From contig JAHEHW010000086.1 of assembly GCA_024639745.1 (NCBI GenBank), positions 1 to 7,195 on the forward strand: 7,195 nucleotides of DNA. The letters are read 5' to 3'. The first letter of the stretch is position 1, and every line of letters starts with the position of its first letter. A program made the position numbers and the translations under genes. Below the pieces are notes generated by a model. That model made no database searches, was not told where the DNA came from, and saw only the letters and a list, made by a program, of their open reading frames with translations. Origin of the DNA: Salaquimonas sp. (GTDB lineage Bacteria; Pseudomonadota; Alphaproteobacteria; Rhizobiales; Rhizobiaceae). Of the stretch, positions 1-6,681 are shown one piece after another.

Positions 1-1140
1 CAAGCGGCTGAGCTTGCCTATTATCATGCCTATGTTGGTCACGGTACCGAGGCATCGATCACTTTGTCGAAGATGATCATTGATCGCGCTCCGGATCAGA
101 TGTCCAAGGTATATTTCGGTCTTTCTGGCTCCGACGCCAATGAGACGAATATCAAGCTGGTTTGGTACTACAACAACATCCTTGGCAGATTGGAGAAGAA
201 GAAGATTATTTCCCGCTGGAGAGGGTATCACGGGTCTGGCCTCGTTTCAGGATCTTTGACCGGTTTGGAACTCTTTCACAAGAAATTCGACCTGCCGCTT
301 GATGGCATTCTGCATACCGAATCGCCTTATTATTATCGCCGGATGGACCGCAGTCTCAGCGAAGAGGCTTTCTCCGACCACTGTGCAGTCGAGCTTGAGA
401 AATTGATCCAGGCAGAAGGCCCCGAAACCATAGCCGCGTTTATCGGCGAACCGGTTTTGGGTACCGGTGGGATAGTGCCGCCTCCCGCCGGATACTGGGA
501 AAAGATCAGCGCGGTTCTGGCAAAATATGACATCCTGTTGATTGCGGATGAGGTGGTAACCGGATTTGGCCGACTGGGATCAATGTTCGGATCAGAACAC
601 TACAACATCCCTGCGGACATCATCACGATTGCGAAAGGCGTAACTTCGGCTTATGCGCCACTTTCCGGTTCGATTTTTTCTCACAAGGTCTGGAAGGTGC
701 TCGAGCAGGGTACCGACGAATTCGGTCCGATCGGTCATGGGTGGACCTATTCAGCGCATCCGATTGGTGCGGCTGCTGGCGTGGCAAACCTAAAAGTGAT
801 CGATAATTTGAAACTGCTCGACAATGCACGCGATGTTGGCGGCTATTTCGTTTCCCAGATGCGGCAGGCTCTCGTTGATAATGAAAATGTCGGTGAAGTT
901 CGCGGCGAAGGAATGCTGTGCGCAGTGGAATTGGTGGAAAACCGGGAAGGGCCTGTGTTCTTCGACGCTTCAAAGAAAGTTGCCGCCAACGTTGTCAGCG
1001 AAATGGTCAAGAACGGGGTGATCGCACGTGCCATGCCGCAAGGCGATATCATCGGCTTTGCCCCGCCACTATCGATCAATCGGGACGAAATTGACGAGAT
1101 CGTCAAAGTAACGAAAGCTGCGATTGAATCTGTCGTTTAA
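1..1140 (+). CDS. Class III PLP-dependent aminotransferase (omega-aminotransferase-like), 5' end missing
   Basis: The reading frame is open from base 1 to the TAA at 1138-1140, giving 379 visible residues. The family is usually about 450-460 residues long, so roughly 80 N-terminal residues lie outside the window. Visible landmarks, numbered from base 1: the phosphate-binding loop GSDANETN (43-50), the cofactor-stacking YHG (76-78), the Asp of IADEVVTGFGRLG (D183) that pairs with the pyridine nitrogen, the Schiff-base lysine in TIAKG (K212), and the WTYSAHP segment whose Thr (T249) contacts the phosphate across the dimer. These place it with fold-type I, class III transaminases, which move an amino group from an omega-amine or amino acid to a keto acid such as pyruvate, in the cytosol. 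The exact substrate cannot be read from sequence. All key catalytic residues are present, so it should be active. It converges on the response regulator 13 bp away and is not in an operon with it. Confidence 0.93.
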   Translation, partial: QAAELAYYHAYVGHGTEASITLSKMIIDRAPDQMSKVYFGLSGSDANETNIKLVWYYNNILGRLEKKKIISRWRGYHGSGLVSGSLTGLELFHKKFDLPLDGILHTESPYYYRRMDRSLSEEAFSDHCAVELEKLIQAEGPETIAAFIGEPVLGTGGIVPPPAGYWEKISAVLAKYDILLIADEVVTGFGRLGSMFGSEHYNIPADIITIAKGVTSAYAPLSGSIFSHKVWKVLEQGTDEFGPIGHGWTYSAHPIGAAAGVANLKVIDNLKLLDNARDVGGYFVSQMRQALVDNENVGEVRGEGMLCAVELVENREGPVFFDASKKVAANVVSEMVKNGVIARAMPQGDIIGFAPPLSINRDEIDEIVKVTKAAIESVV

Positions 1141-1148
1141 CAATATCG

Positions 1149-1180
1149 GGAGGCTACGGCACTAGTTTGTAGCCGCCTCC
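1149..1180. terminator. Imperfect hairpin across the aminotransferase / response-regulator convergent junction
   Basis: GGAGGCTAC (1149-1157) can pair with GTAGCCGCCTCC (1169-1180), leaving three bases (GCC) bulged and an 11-base loop. The hairpin begins 8 bp after the aminotransferase stop and covers the response-regulator stop (1154-1156). No clear T-run follows on either strand, so a classical intrinsic terminator is not shown. Part of the right arm encodes the conserved EGGGYKLVP end of the response regulator, so the symmetry may be incidental. Confidence 0.3.
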
Positions 1181-1837
1181 TTCCGTGACCAGCAGTCTTG
1201 CATTCGAAGGATCTTTCTCGATTTTCTGCCGCAGTCGATAGATATGAGTTTCGAGCGTATGCGTGGTGACGCCTGAGTTATAATCCCAGACCTGTTCGAG
1301 AAGCTCTTCGCGTCCGATAATTTTCTGTTCGGCGCGATATAAATATTTCATGATCGCCGTTTCCTTTTCAGTCAGGCGAATTTTCTGATTCTCGCCCTCA
1401 ATAAGCATTTTCTGTGCCGGCTTAAATGTGTAAGGGCCAATCGAGAAAACGGCATCTTCGCTTTGTTCATGGGTACGCAATTGCGCGCGGATGCGGGCCA
1501 GCAAAACAGCAAATCTGAATGGTTTGGTGACGTAATCATTCGCGCCGGATTCTAGGCCAAGAATCGTATCGGAATCGGTATCATGCCCGGTCAGCATAAT
1601 AATTGGAGCTCGAAATCCGCCTTTCCGGAGAATCTTTACGGCCTCCCGGCCATCCATATCTGGCAACCCGACATCCATAATCAGGAGGTCGATATGACCG
1701 TTTCGGGCTGCTTGAACCCCTTTGGTAGCAGTCGCTTCGCTAGAAACGGCGAATTCTTCGTATAGCGAAAGCTGTTCCGTAAGCGCTTCACGAAGATCCT
1801 CATCATCGTCGACAAGCAAAATGGTTCGCGCTGTCAT
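1154..1837 (-). CDS. OmpR/PhoB-family two-component response regulator, CenR/OtpR-like
   Basis: This is a 227-residue, full-length DNA-binding response regulator. The receiver domain (about 4-120) has the acidic pocket D10-D12, the phosphoacceptor D55 in LIMDVGLPDMDG, T83 (MLTGHD), Y102 and K105 (YVTKPF). The winged-helix effector domain (about 129-227) includes LTEKE, the recognition-helix region THTLETHIYRLRQKIE and the wing hairpin TEGGGYKLVP. All phosphorylation residues are intact. The start is supported by GGGAG six bases upstream of the ATG. No histidine kinase is adjacent, so it is an orphan in this window. From memory, the LETHIYRLRQKIEKDPSNARLLVTE style resembles the alphaproteobacterial CenR/OtpR group, which controls cell-envelope genes. 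I did not verify this and give no symbol. It is divergent from the YkuD gene across 213 bp and could regulate it and itself, which is inference. Confidence 0.95.
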   Translation of the reverse strand: MTARTILLVDDDEDLREALTEQLSLYEEFAVSSEATATKGVQAARNGHIDLLIMDVGLPDMDGREAVKILRKGGFRAPIIMLTGHDTDSDTILGLESGANDYVTKPFRFAVLLARIRAQLRTHEQSEDAVFSIGPYTFKPAQKMLIEGENQKIRLTEKETAIMKYLYRAEQKIIGREELLEQVWDYNSGVTTHTLETHIYRLRQKIEKDPSNARLLVTEGGGYKLVP

Positions 1838-1843
1838 GGTGAA

Positions 1844-1848
1844 CTCCC
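1844..1848 (-). promoter_or_regulatory. Ribosome binding site of the response regulator
   Basis: On the minus strand this reads GGGAG, six bases before the ATG at 1837. It is a good Shine-Dalgarno match at normal spacing and supports that start codon. Confidence 0.75.
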
Positions 1849-1866
1849 GTTGGTATCTAACGTTTC

Positions 1867-1876
1867 GAACATGTTC
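1867..1876. repeat. Perfect 10-bp palindrome GAACATGTTC
   Basis: GAACATGTTC is its own reverse complement. It lies 29 bp upstream of the response-regulator ATG, probably in the leader or just downstream of the transcription start. Its position would suit an autoregulatory operator. It has a GAAC-N2-GTTC arrangement, so it does not fit the longer SOS boxes I know. Confidence 0.45.
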
Positions 1877-1920
1877 ATCGGCAACACTTATGCCGAGCCG
1901 ACAAATTTTTCAAAGTCTAC

Positions 1921-1932
1921 CGCCTATAGGCG
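1921..1932. repeat. Perfect 12-bp palindrome CGCCTATAGGCG
   Basis: All 12 bases are self-complementary, and the symmetry stops at the flanking C residues. It sits between the two divergent genes, 83 bp from the response-regulator start and 118 bp from the YkuD start. It looks like a dimer-binding operator, but no regulator can be named. Confidence 0.5.
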
Positions 1933-1944
1933 CGAAATGAGAGC

Positions 1945-1972
1945 TTGAAAAGCCGATCACAACCGTTTTCAA
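1945..1972. repeat. 7-bp inverted repeat TTGAAAA / TTTTCAA
   Basis: TTGAAAA (1945-1951) and its exact reverse complement TTTTCAA (1966-1972) are separated by 14 bp, giving a centre-to-centre distance of 21 bp, about two helical turns. A third TTTTCAA lies at 1907-1913. The arrangement suggests binding sites for a dimeric or tandem-binding regulator such as the adjacent OmpR-type protein, which is inference. Confidence 0.45.
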
Positions 1973-1977
1973 AAGAG

Positions 1978-2003
1978 CGTGATGAATTCGGCCAAAACGT
2001 GAT
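1978..2003. repeat. CGTGAT direct repeat, 20-bp period
   Basis: CGTGAT occurs at 1978-1983 and again at 1998-2003, in phase on the helix. A nearby GATCAC at 1955-1960 is the reverse complement of the second copy's GTGATC. It lies about 50-70 bp before the YkuD start, where an activator could act. Hexamers recur by chance, so this is weak. Confidence 0.3.
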
Positions 2004-2050
2004 CATGCAATCGGCGATAAGACCGCCTCAATGGAGAAAGCATTGTTCTA

Positions 2051-2578
2051 ATGGATAGATCTGATCTAATCATTGTACGGCGCAAACCGGGTTCCTCAAA
2101 GTCCGCCGGTTTATTGCAGGTGGACTCGGCTGTCTATCCTTGCATTCTTGGCCGCAATGGGATCACTTCCCGAAAAAGAGAAGGGGATCGGGCGACGCCA
2201 GGTGGCGAGTTTCCTGTTTTAGGCGGTTTCTTTCGCCGTGATCGTCTTGGTTTTCTGGCAAACCGATTTGGATTGAATATTCTGAAACCAACGGACGGCT
2301 GGTGCGACGAACCATCCCATCCCGTTTATAATCGACCAATCAAGCTTCCCTTTAGCGCTTCTCACGAGGAAATGTTTCGCGGAGATGGTCTGTATGATTT
2401 CGTTTTGGTTCTGGACTGGAATTTCCGTAGACGCGCGCGTTTCCGCGGCAGTGCAATCTTCATGCATCTGATCGATCAAAAGCCTTATACCGCAGGCTGT
2501 ATAGCAATTGATCGAAAGGCAATGCTTAAACTGCTGCCACGGATCAAACCGCAGACCAGAATCCGAGTGCTTTTATAA
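2051..2578 (+). CDS. YkuD-type L,D-transpeptidase-like protein without a visible signal peptide
   Basis: The product is 175 residues, essentially one YkuD catalytic domain. The RATPGGEFPV segment (48-56) is typical of the fold's early region. The active site is FMHLIDQKPYTAGCIAI, with His139 and the nucleophile Cys150. The usual SHGC(I/V)R form is replaced by TAGCIAI, as in the short cytoplasmic-looking YkuD subfamily related to COG3786. L,D-transpeptidases make 3-3 crosslinks in peptidoglycan or attach proteins to it in the periplasm, but the N terminus (MDRSDLIIVRRKPG) has no hydrophobic signal stretch, so export and true function are uncertain. The ATG is chosen because the domain begins almost at once and no better start lies upstream. 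The only SD-like GGAG (2033-2036) is 14 bases away. It is divergent from the response regulator and convergent with yggS, so probably monocistronic. Confidence 0.85.
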   Translation: MDRSDLIIVRRKPGSSKSAGLLQVDSAVYPCILGRNGITSRKREGDRATPGGEFPVLGGFFRRDRLGFLANRFGLNILKPTDGWCDEPSHPVYNRPIKLPFSASHEEMFRGDGLYDFVLVLDWNFRRRARFRGSAIFMHLIDQKPYTAGCIAIDRKAMLKLLPRIKPQTRIRVLL

Positions 2579-2607
2579 GGATTGCGGGATCTGGTTAGCC
2601 GTAATCC
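2579..2607. terminator. Hairpin across the YkuD / yggS convergent junction
   Basis: GGATTGCGG (2579-2587) pairs with CCGTAATCC (2599-2607) over nine positions, one of them G-T, with an 11-base loop. It starts immediately after the YkuD stop and includes the yggS stop (2595-2597). The 3' flank toward yggS's downstream side reads TTATAAAAG, which is only weakly T-rich. It is a plausible shared bidirectional terminator with incomplete classical features. Confidence 0.4.
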
Positions 2608-3266
2608 CGATGACCGAAAATCGCGCTGCCGATACGAACATAGGTTGCGCCCATTTCGACCGCAGTCTCGAAATCCGATGACATGCCCATCGACAGCTGC
2701 TGAAGTCCATTCTCCTCCGCAAGTTTTCTCAATAAGGCAAAATGGGGACCTGGATTCTCGTCGACGGGAGGTATGCACATCAAACCGGCAATGCGAAGTC
2801 CGCATTCCTGGCGGCAAAATTCCAAAAATTGGCCCGTTTCCTCGGGCAATATTCCAGCTTTTTGCGGCTCTTTCCCGGTATTTACCTGAACGAAGAGCTC
2901 AAGATTACGTCCTTGCTTCTCCATTTCTTTCCGTATCGCTTTAGCGATTTTTTCACGATCGATCGTATGGATGACATCGAACAAAGCGACAGCATCTTCA
3001 GCTTTGTTTGACTGTAACGGTCCGATCAAGTGGAGTTGGATGTCGGGATACTCGTCTTTCAATCCAAGCCATTTCCCCTGAGCTTCTTGTACCCTGTTCT
3101 CACCGAATATTCTGTGTCCGGCGACCAAAGCAGGACGAATATGCTCCACGTCGAATGTTTTGGAAACCGCGATAAGACGCGTCGATCCAGATTCCCGTCC
3201 AGCCAGCTTTTCCGCACTGGCGATCTTGTCGCGTATGGACGAAAGCTCATCGGAGATTTCAGACAT
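2595..3266 (-). CDS. yggS: YggS / PLPBP family pyridoxal-phosphate homeostasis protein
   Basis: This is a single-domain PLP-binding TIM-barrel protein of 223 residues, the usual family length. The cofactor lysine is K36 in LIAVSKTF, the same position as in E. coli YggS. Other family signatures are FGENRVQEA (54-62), HLIGPLQSNK (79-88), the FVQVNTG strand, GLMCIPP, LSMGMSSDF (191-199) and RIGSAIFG (211-218), where the last two form the phosphate site. The family has no known catalytic reaction. It buffers free PLP and its loss disturbs B6 and amino-acid pools. The frame stays open to an upstream ATG at 3323, but the start at 3266 (MSEISDELSSIRDK) matches the family N terminus and has AAGG ten bases upstream. 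The extra 19 residues would be unlike the family. It is divergent from leuS. The aminotransferase at the left edge is another PLP enzyme, but nothing in the sequence links the two. Confidence 0.95.
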   Translation of the reverse strand: MSEISDELSSIRDKIASAEKLAGRESGSTRLIAVSKTFDVEHIRPALVAGHRIFGENRVQEAQGKWLGLKDEYPDIQLHLIGPLQSNKAEDAVALFDVIHTIDREKIAKAIRKEMEKQGRNLELFVQVNTGKEPQKAGILPEETGQFLEFCRQECGLRIAGLMCIPPVDENPGPHFALLRKLAEENGLQQLSMGMSSDFETAVEMGATYVRIGSAIFGHRDYG

Positions 3267-3276
3267 CGTTTTCGAA

Positions 3277-3280
3277 CCTT
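3277..3280 (-). promoter_or_regulatory. Ribosome binding site deciding the yggS start
   Basis: On the minus strand this reads AAGG, ten bases before the ATG at 3266. The match is short and the spacing slightly long, but together with family length it favours 3266 over the in-frame ATG at 3323. Confidence 0.5.
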
Positions 3281-3299
3281 GATATCGGATCACAATTGG

Positions 3300-3329
3300 G
3301 GTTGATGTGCATGATCGGGACACACAACC
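3300..3329. repeat. Imperfect inverted repeat upstream of yggS
   Basis: GGTTGATGTG (3300-3309) pairs with CACACAACC (3321-3329) over nine base pairs with one bulged A and an 11-base loop. It lies 33 bp upstream of the yggS ATG. It could be an operator or a leader hairpin, and no family is recognised. Confidence 0.3.
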
Positions 3330-3481
3330 AGGGCTTCAAGACAACCGCGCTATATTTGGGATACGCGGGACGCATGCGCCAAAACCCCGGAAGTGTTGAC
3401 CGCTAGTGCAAATTCTGGTGAAGCAATTCAACATTAGCTTCTTTAACTTTCTTTCCTGACAACATTTACAAGAAAATTTCA

Positions 3482-6103
3482 ATGGCAACCGAACGCTACA
3501 ACCCGCGGGTAACAGAACCAAAATGGCGCGAGGTCTGGGAAATACGCAAAGTTTTCGAGACCGATAATAACGATCCCCGCCCATCCTATTACGTCTTGGA
3601 AATGTTTCCCTACCCATCGGGACGTATCCACATGGGCCATGTACGGAACTACACAATGGGTGATGTCGTCGCGCGCTACAAACGCGCCAATGGGTACAAT
3701 GTGCTGCACCCGATGGGTTGGGACGCATTCGGCATGCCAGCTGAAAATGCAGCGATGCAGAATAAGGTGCATCCAAAGGAATGGACCTACGAGAATATCG
3801 CTACGATGCGCAAGCAATTGAAATCCATGGGATTATCGCTCGATTGGTCGCGTGAATTCGCAACATGTGACGTCGATTATTACCATCGGCAACAGATGCT
3901 TTTCCTGGATTTTCTGGAGAAAGGTCTGGTAGGCCGCCGAATTTCAAAGGTGAACTGGGATCCTGTCGACCAGACGGTTTTGGCCAACGAACAGGTGATC
4001 GAAGGACGCGGCTGGCGATCCGGAGCATTGGTCGAGCAGAGGGAACTCGCGCAATGGGTATTTAAGATCACCGATTTTAGCCAGGAATTGCTCGACGCGA
4101 TCGACTCATTGAACGAGTGGCCTGAAAAAGTGCGTTTGATGCAGCGCAACTGGATTGGGCGATCCGAGGGCATGTTAATTCGATGGGAAATCGATGACAG
4201 CGAGAGCCGCCCGGAAGGATTTGATGAAATCGAGGTTTACACAACGAGGCCCGATACGCTTTTCGGAGCCTCATTCATGGCGATTTCAGCCGACCATCCA
4301 TTGGCTAAGAAAGCTGCCGAGCAGAATCTGGATCTCGCGGAATTCAACGAGGAATGCCGCCGGATGGGAACCTCCGTCGCTGCGTTGGAGACTGCAGAGA
4401 AACGTGGTTTCGATACTGGCATCCGCGTGTGCCATCCTTTTGATCCGGAATGGAAGCTTCCGGTTTACGTCGCAAACTTCGTATTGATGGATTACGGCAC
4501 AGGCGCAATTTTCGGTTGCCCTTCAGGCGATCAGCGCGACCTTGAATTCGCTCGGAAATACGAGCTCCCAGTTGTCCCGGTCGTGATGCCCGAAGGAGCG
4601 AATGCGGAAAGCTTCAATATTGGCGACGAAGCTTTTACGGATGGCGGCGTAATGATCAATTCCCGTTTCTTGGATGGAATGTCCACCGATCAGGCATTCA
4701 ATGCAGTAGCCGAGAAGCTTGAGGCGCAAACGCTCGGCAACTGTCCGCAAGGCAAACGCAAAGTCCAGTTCAAACTGCGGGACTGGGGTATTTCGCGGCA
4801 GAGATATTGGGGATGTCCAATTCCAGTTTTGCACTGCAAAAGCTGCGGGATTGTGCAAGTGCCCAAAAAGGACCTGCCCGTAAAGCTACCTGATGATGTG
4901 TCTTTCGATAAACCGGGAAATCCTCTCGACAGGCATGACGAGTTCAGAAATGTCAAATGCCCACAATGCGGTTCCGATGCGCGTCGGGAAACGGACACGA
5001 TGGACACATTCGTCGATTCGTCGTGGTATTATGCCCGTTTCACAGCGCCGAGGGAAAACGAGCCTACAGACCCTAATATGGCCGATAAATGGCTTCCGGT
5101 TGACCAGTATATAGGCGGAATCGAACATGCAATCTTGCACCTACTCTATTCTCGGTTCTTCGCAAGGGCAATGTGTGAAACCGGGCATCTTTCGGTTCGA
5201 GAGCCTTTCAAGGGTCTGTTCACCCAAGGAATGGTTGTTCACGAAACTTTTAAGGGGGCGGATGGTTACATCGTTCCAGCCGACGTGAGAATTGAGGAAA
5301 CTGATTCCGGACGACAGGCTTTTCACTCCAATACAGGCGAGAAGCTTGCAATCGGTGGCATCGAGAAGATGTCGAAATCGAAAAAGAATGTCGTCGATCC
5401 GGATGATATCATTTCTTCCTACGGAGCAGATACCGCCCGTTTTTTCATGCTTTCCGATTCCCCACCCGAACGGGACGTGATCTGGACGGAATCCGGCGTT
5501 GAAGGCGCTCATCGGTTCGTTCAGCGAGTCTGGAGATTGATCCAGGGAGCAGCCGAAAACCTGAAAAATGCAAAAGGGGCCCCTGGAACGGAGGCGCATT
5601 CTCTATCGATTTCCAAGATTGCTCACAAAACTCTGAAGGCAGTGGGCGAGGATCTCGACAAGCTTTCCTTCAACAAAGCCGTTGCGAAACTTTATGAACT
5701 GGTCAACGAGTTGGCCGCACCGCTTGATGATGCCGCGAAAAACAGACTTGCCAGCGAAGATCTCGGAGCATTGCGCCAAGCGGTTGATTTTCTGATCATC
5801 ATGCTTGCGCCAATGATGCCTCATTTAGCTGAAGAATGCTGGACATCGCTCGGCCATGAGAAGCTGGTCGCAGAAGAGCCATGGCCTGAAGCGGATGCCG
5901 AGTTGATCCGTGACGACGAGTGCATTTTGCCGGTCCAGATCAACGGGAAAAAACGTGGAGACGTATCGGTTGCAAGCGATGCGGGCAAAGACGAGATTAT
6001 TGCTGCAACGCTAGCGCTCGATGTGGTAAAGACTTACTTGGATGGCAAACAGCCAAAAAAGATCATTGTGGTGCCGAATCGGATTGTTAACGTAGTAGTC
6101 TGA
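3482..6103 (+). CDS. leuS: Leucyl-tRNA synthetase (class I)
   Basis: This cytosolic enzyme charges tRNA-Leu with leucine using ATP. At 873 residues it is full length (E. coli 860). The Rossmann catalytic core has the HIGH-type motif HMGH (50-53) in [12 protein letters not shown] and KMSKS (629-633). The CP1 editing domain, which hydrolyses mischarged tRNA, carries TTRPDT (254-259) and GCPSGDQRD with D350 and D353. Two CxxC pairs, C452/C455 and C493/C496, form the zinc-binding insertion. The TFVDSSWYY segment, an anticodon-binding helical domain and the C-terminal [11 protein letters not shown] region follow in the normal order. The start MATERYNPR fits the family, although no good Shine-Dalgarno precedes the ATG. 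It is the first gene of the leuS-lptE-holA run, with 46 bp before lptE. Confidence 0.98.
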   Translation: MATERYNPRVTEPKWREVWEIRKVFETDNNDPRPSYYVLEMFPYPSGRIHMGHVRNYTMGDVVARYKRANGYNVLHPMGWDAFGMPAENAAMQNKVHPKEWTYENIATMRKQLKSMGLSLDWSREFATCDVDYYHRQQMLFLDFLEKGLVGRRISKVNWDPVDQTVLANEQVIEGRGWRSGALVEQRELAQWVFKITDFSQELLDAIDSLNEWPEKVRLMQRNWIGRSEGMLIRWEIDDSESRPEGFDEIEVYTTRPDTLFGASFMAISADHPLAKKAAEQNLDLAEFNEECRRMGTSVAALETAEKRGFDTGIRVCHPFDPEWKLPVYVANFVLMDYGTGAIFGCPSGDQRDLEFARKYELPVVPVVMPEGANAESFNIGDEAFTDGGVMINSRFLDGMSTDQAFNAVAEKLEAQTLGNCPQGKRKVQFKLRDWGISRQRYWGCPIPVLHCKSCGIVQVPKKDLPVKLPDDVSFDKPGNPLDRHDEFRNVKCPQCGSDARRETDTMDTFVDSSWYYARFTAPRENEPTDPNMADKWLPVDQYIGGIEHAILHLLYSRFFARAMCETGHLSVREPFKGLFTQGMVVHETFKGADGYIVPADVRIEETDSGRQAFHSNTGEKLAIGGIEKMSKSKKNVVDPDDIISSYGADTARFFMLSDSPPERDVIWTESGVEGAHRFVQRVWRLIQGAAENLKNAKGAPGTEAHSLSISKIAHKTLKAVGEDLDKLSFNKAVAKLYELVNELAAPLDDAAKNRLASEDLGALRQAVDFLIIMLAPMMPHLAEECWTSLGHEKLVAEEPWPEADAELIRDDECILPVQINGKKRGDVSVASDAGKDEIIAATLALDVVKTYLDGKQPKKIIVVPNRIVNVVV

Positions 6104-6149
6104 TCGGCTTTATGCGAAAGAACACGAGAAACTTCCCTCGCTGAATAAG

Positions 6150-6665
6150 ATGAGCAAATTAATATTGCAATTGCTAATTGGTTTTTCACTCAGTGGTTGC
6201 CAATTTCAGCCTCTTTATGGGGATTCAACCAGTCTGGATCCGAACCAAGACGCGAGTTTGGCGAATATTGAAGTCGCTGAAGTGAATACGCGGGTAGGCC
6301 AGCAGGTCCGTAACCATTTGATTTTCCTTCTGAATGGTGGGACGTCGCCACCCAACGCCACACGAGAAATCCGGTTGCGCATTACGTCGACCACGAGCCA
6401 ACTGGCAACTAAAGTAACGGATTTAGAAACGCGACAACGCGGAAACACGGCTGGTACAGTCCGGGTTAGCGCTAGTTATGAAATCTACGATCGCAACGAA
6501 AGCAGAATACTTGCACGAGGGTCACGAGTGGCCAGCGCATCATTCGACCAAACCTCGCAATCCTTCGCTTCGGAACGTGCTGAACGCGATGCTGAAAATC
6601 GGGCGGCTCGCGAATTGGCCGAATATCTAAGGTTCGCTATCGCGTCGGACACAAAAACATCCTGA
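6150..6665 (+). CDS. lptE: LPS-assembly lipoprotein LptE
   Basis: The product is 171 residues and is predicted to be an outer-membrane lipoprotein that plugs the LptD barrel during the last step of lipopolysaccharide export. The N terminus is a lipoprotein signal: a short basic start (MSK), a hydrophobic stretch and the lipobox LSGC, with Cys17 the lipidated residue. Gln at +2 does not give an inner-membrane retention signal under the E. coli rule. CQFQPLYG after cleavage is the alphaproteobacterial hallmark (C-F-PLYG). The rest is a small alpha/beta domain with a charged C-terminal helix rich in Ala, Glu and Arg (around ERAERDAENRAARELAEYLR). Sequence conservation in LptE is low, so the call rests on lipobox, PLYG, length and its place between leuS and holA. 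LptD is not in the window. The SD is weak. Confidence 0.9.
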   Translation: MSKLILQLLIGFSLSGCQFQPLYGDSTSLDPNQDASLANIEVAEVNTRVGQQVRNHLIFLLNGGTSPPNATREIRLRITSTTSQLATKVTDLETRQRGNTAGTVRVSASYEIYDRNESRILARGSRVASASFDQTSQSFASERAERDAENRAARELAEYLRFAIASDTKTS

Positions 6666-6681
6666 TCCGGTTTCGGTGAAT

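Larger units (their letters stand above)
1838..2050. promoter_or_regulatory. Divergent promoter region shared by response regulator and YkuD gene
   Basis: This 213-bp gap must hold the promoters of both flanking divergent genes. For the response regulator, a weak promoter candidate on the minus strand is TTTGAA (1909-1914) and CATAAG (1887-1892) with a 16-bp spacer. For the YkuD gene, TTGAAA (1945-1950) is -35-like, but no good -10 follows. The region also carries several short repeats and palindromes, listed separately. No RNA gene or convincing small ORF is visible. Promoter positions are guesses. Confidence 0.6.
3267..3481. promoter_or_regulatory. Divergent promoter region between yggS and leuS
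   Basis: This 215-bp gap must promote yggS (-) and the leuS operon (+). A TTGACC (3396-3401) is a good -35-like hexamer toward leuS, but no matching -10 lies 16-18 bp downstream. The last 50 bp before leuS are AT- and pyrimidine-rich and lack a clear Shine-Dalgarno. Near yggS there is an imperfect stem-loop (3300-3329). I see no T-box, leucine-rich leader peptide or attenuator hairpin. Confidence 0.5.

Noticed and set aside
1878..1896. Small stem-loop TCGGCA / TGCCGA with a 7-base loop upstream of the response regulator
   Set aside because: A six-base stem is too short to separate from chance, and it lies within the presumed core promoter rather than in a clear leader or terminator position.
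2031..2053. A six-codon mini-ORF (MEKALF) whose stop overlaps the YkuD start as TAATG
   Set aside because: It has no Shine-Dalgarno of its own and so few codons that chance is the simplest explanation. Translational coupling cannot be shown from one sequence.
2582..2944. 120-codon plus-strand ORF opposite yggS
   Set aside because: It is antisense to conserved YggS motifs and shows no domain. It is a shadow frame.
3267..3323. N-terminal extension of yggS to the ATG at 3323
   Set aside because: The extra residues are unlike the family, whereas the start at 3266 gives the standard length, places the PLP lysine at position 36 and has an AAGG site upstream.
3305..3406. A 33-codon plus-strand ORF upstream of leuS that might be a leader peptide
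   Set aside because: It has only two, non-adjacent leucine codons, no Shine-Dalgarno, and no terminator/antiterminator pair before leuS, so leucine attenuation is not supported.
3336..3776. 146-codon minus-strand ORF covering the leuS start region
   Set aside because: It is antisense to the highly conserved LeuRS N terminus and has the Cys/Arg/His-rich composition of a shadow frame, with no recognisable domain.
5141..5599. 152-codon minus-strand ORF inside leuS
   Set aside because: It lies wholly opposite the KMSKS region of leuS, has no family resemblance or plausible start signal, and is explained by the codon pattern of the real gene.
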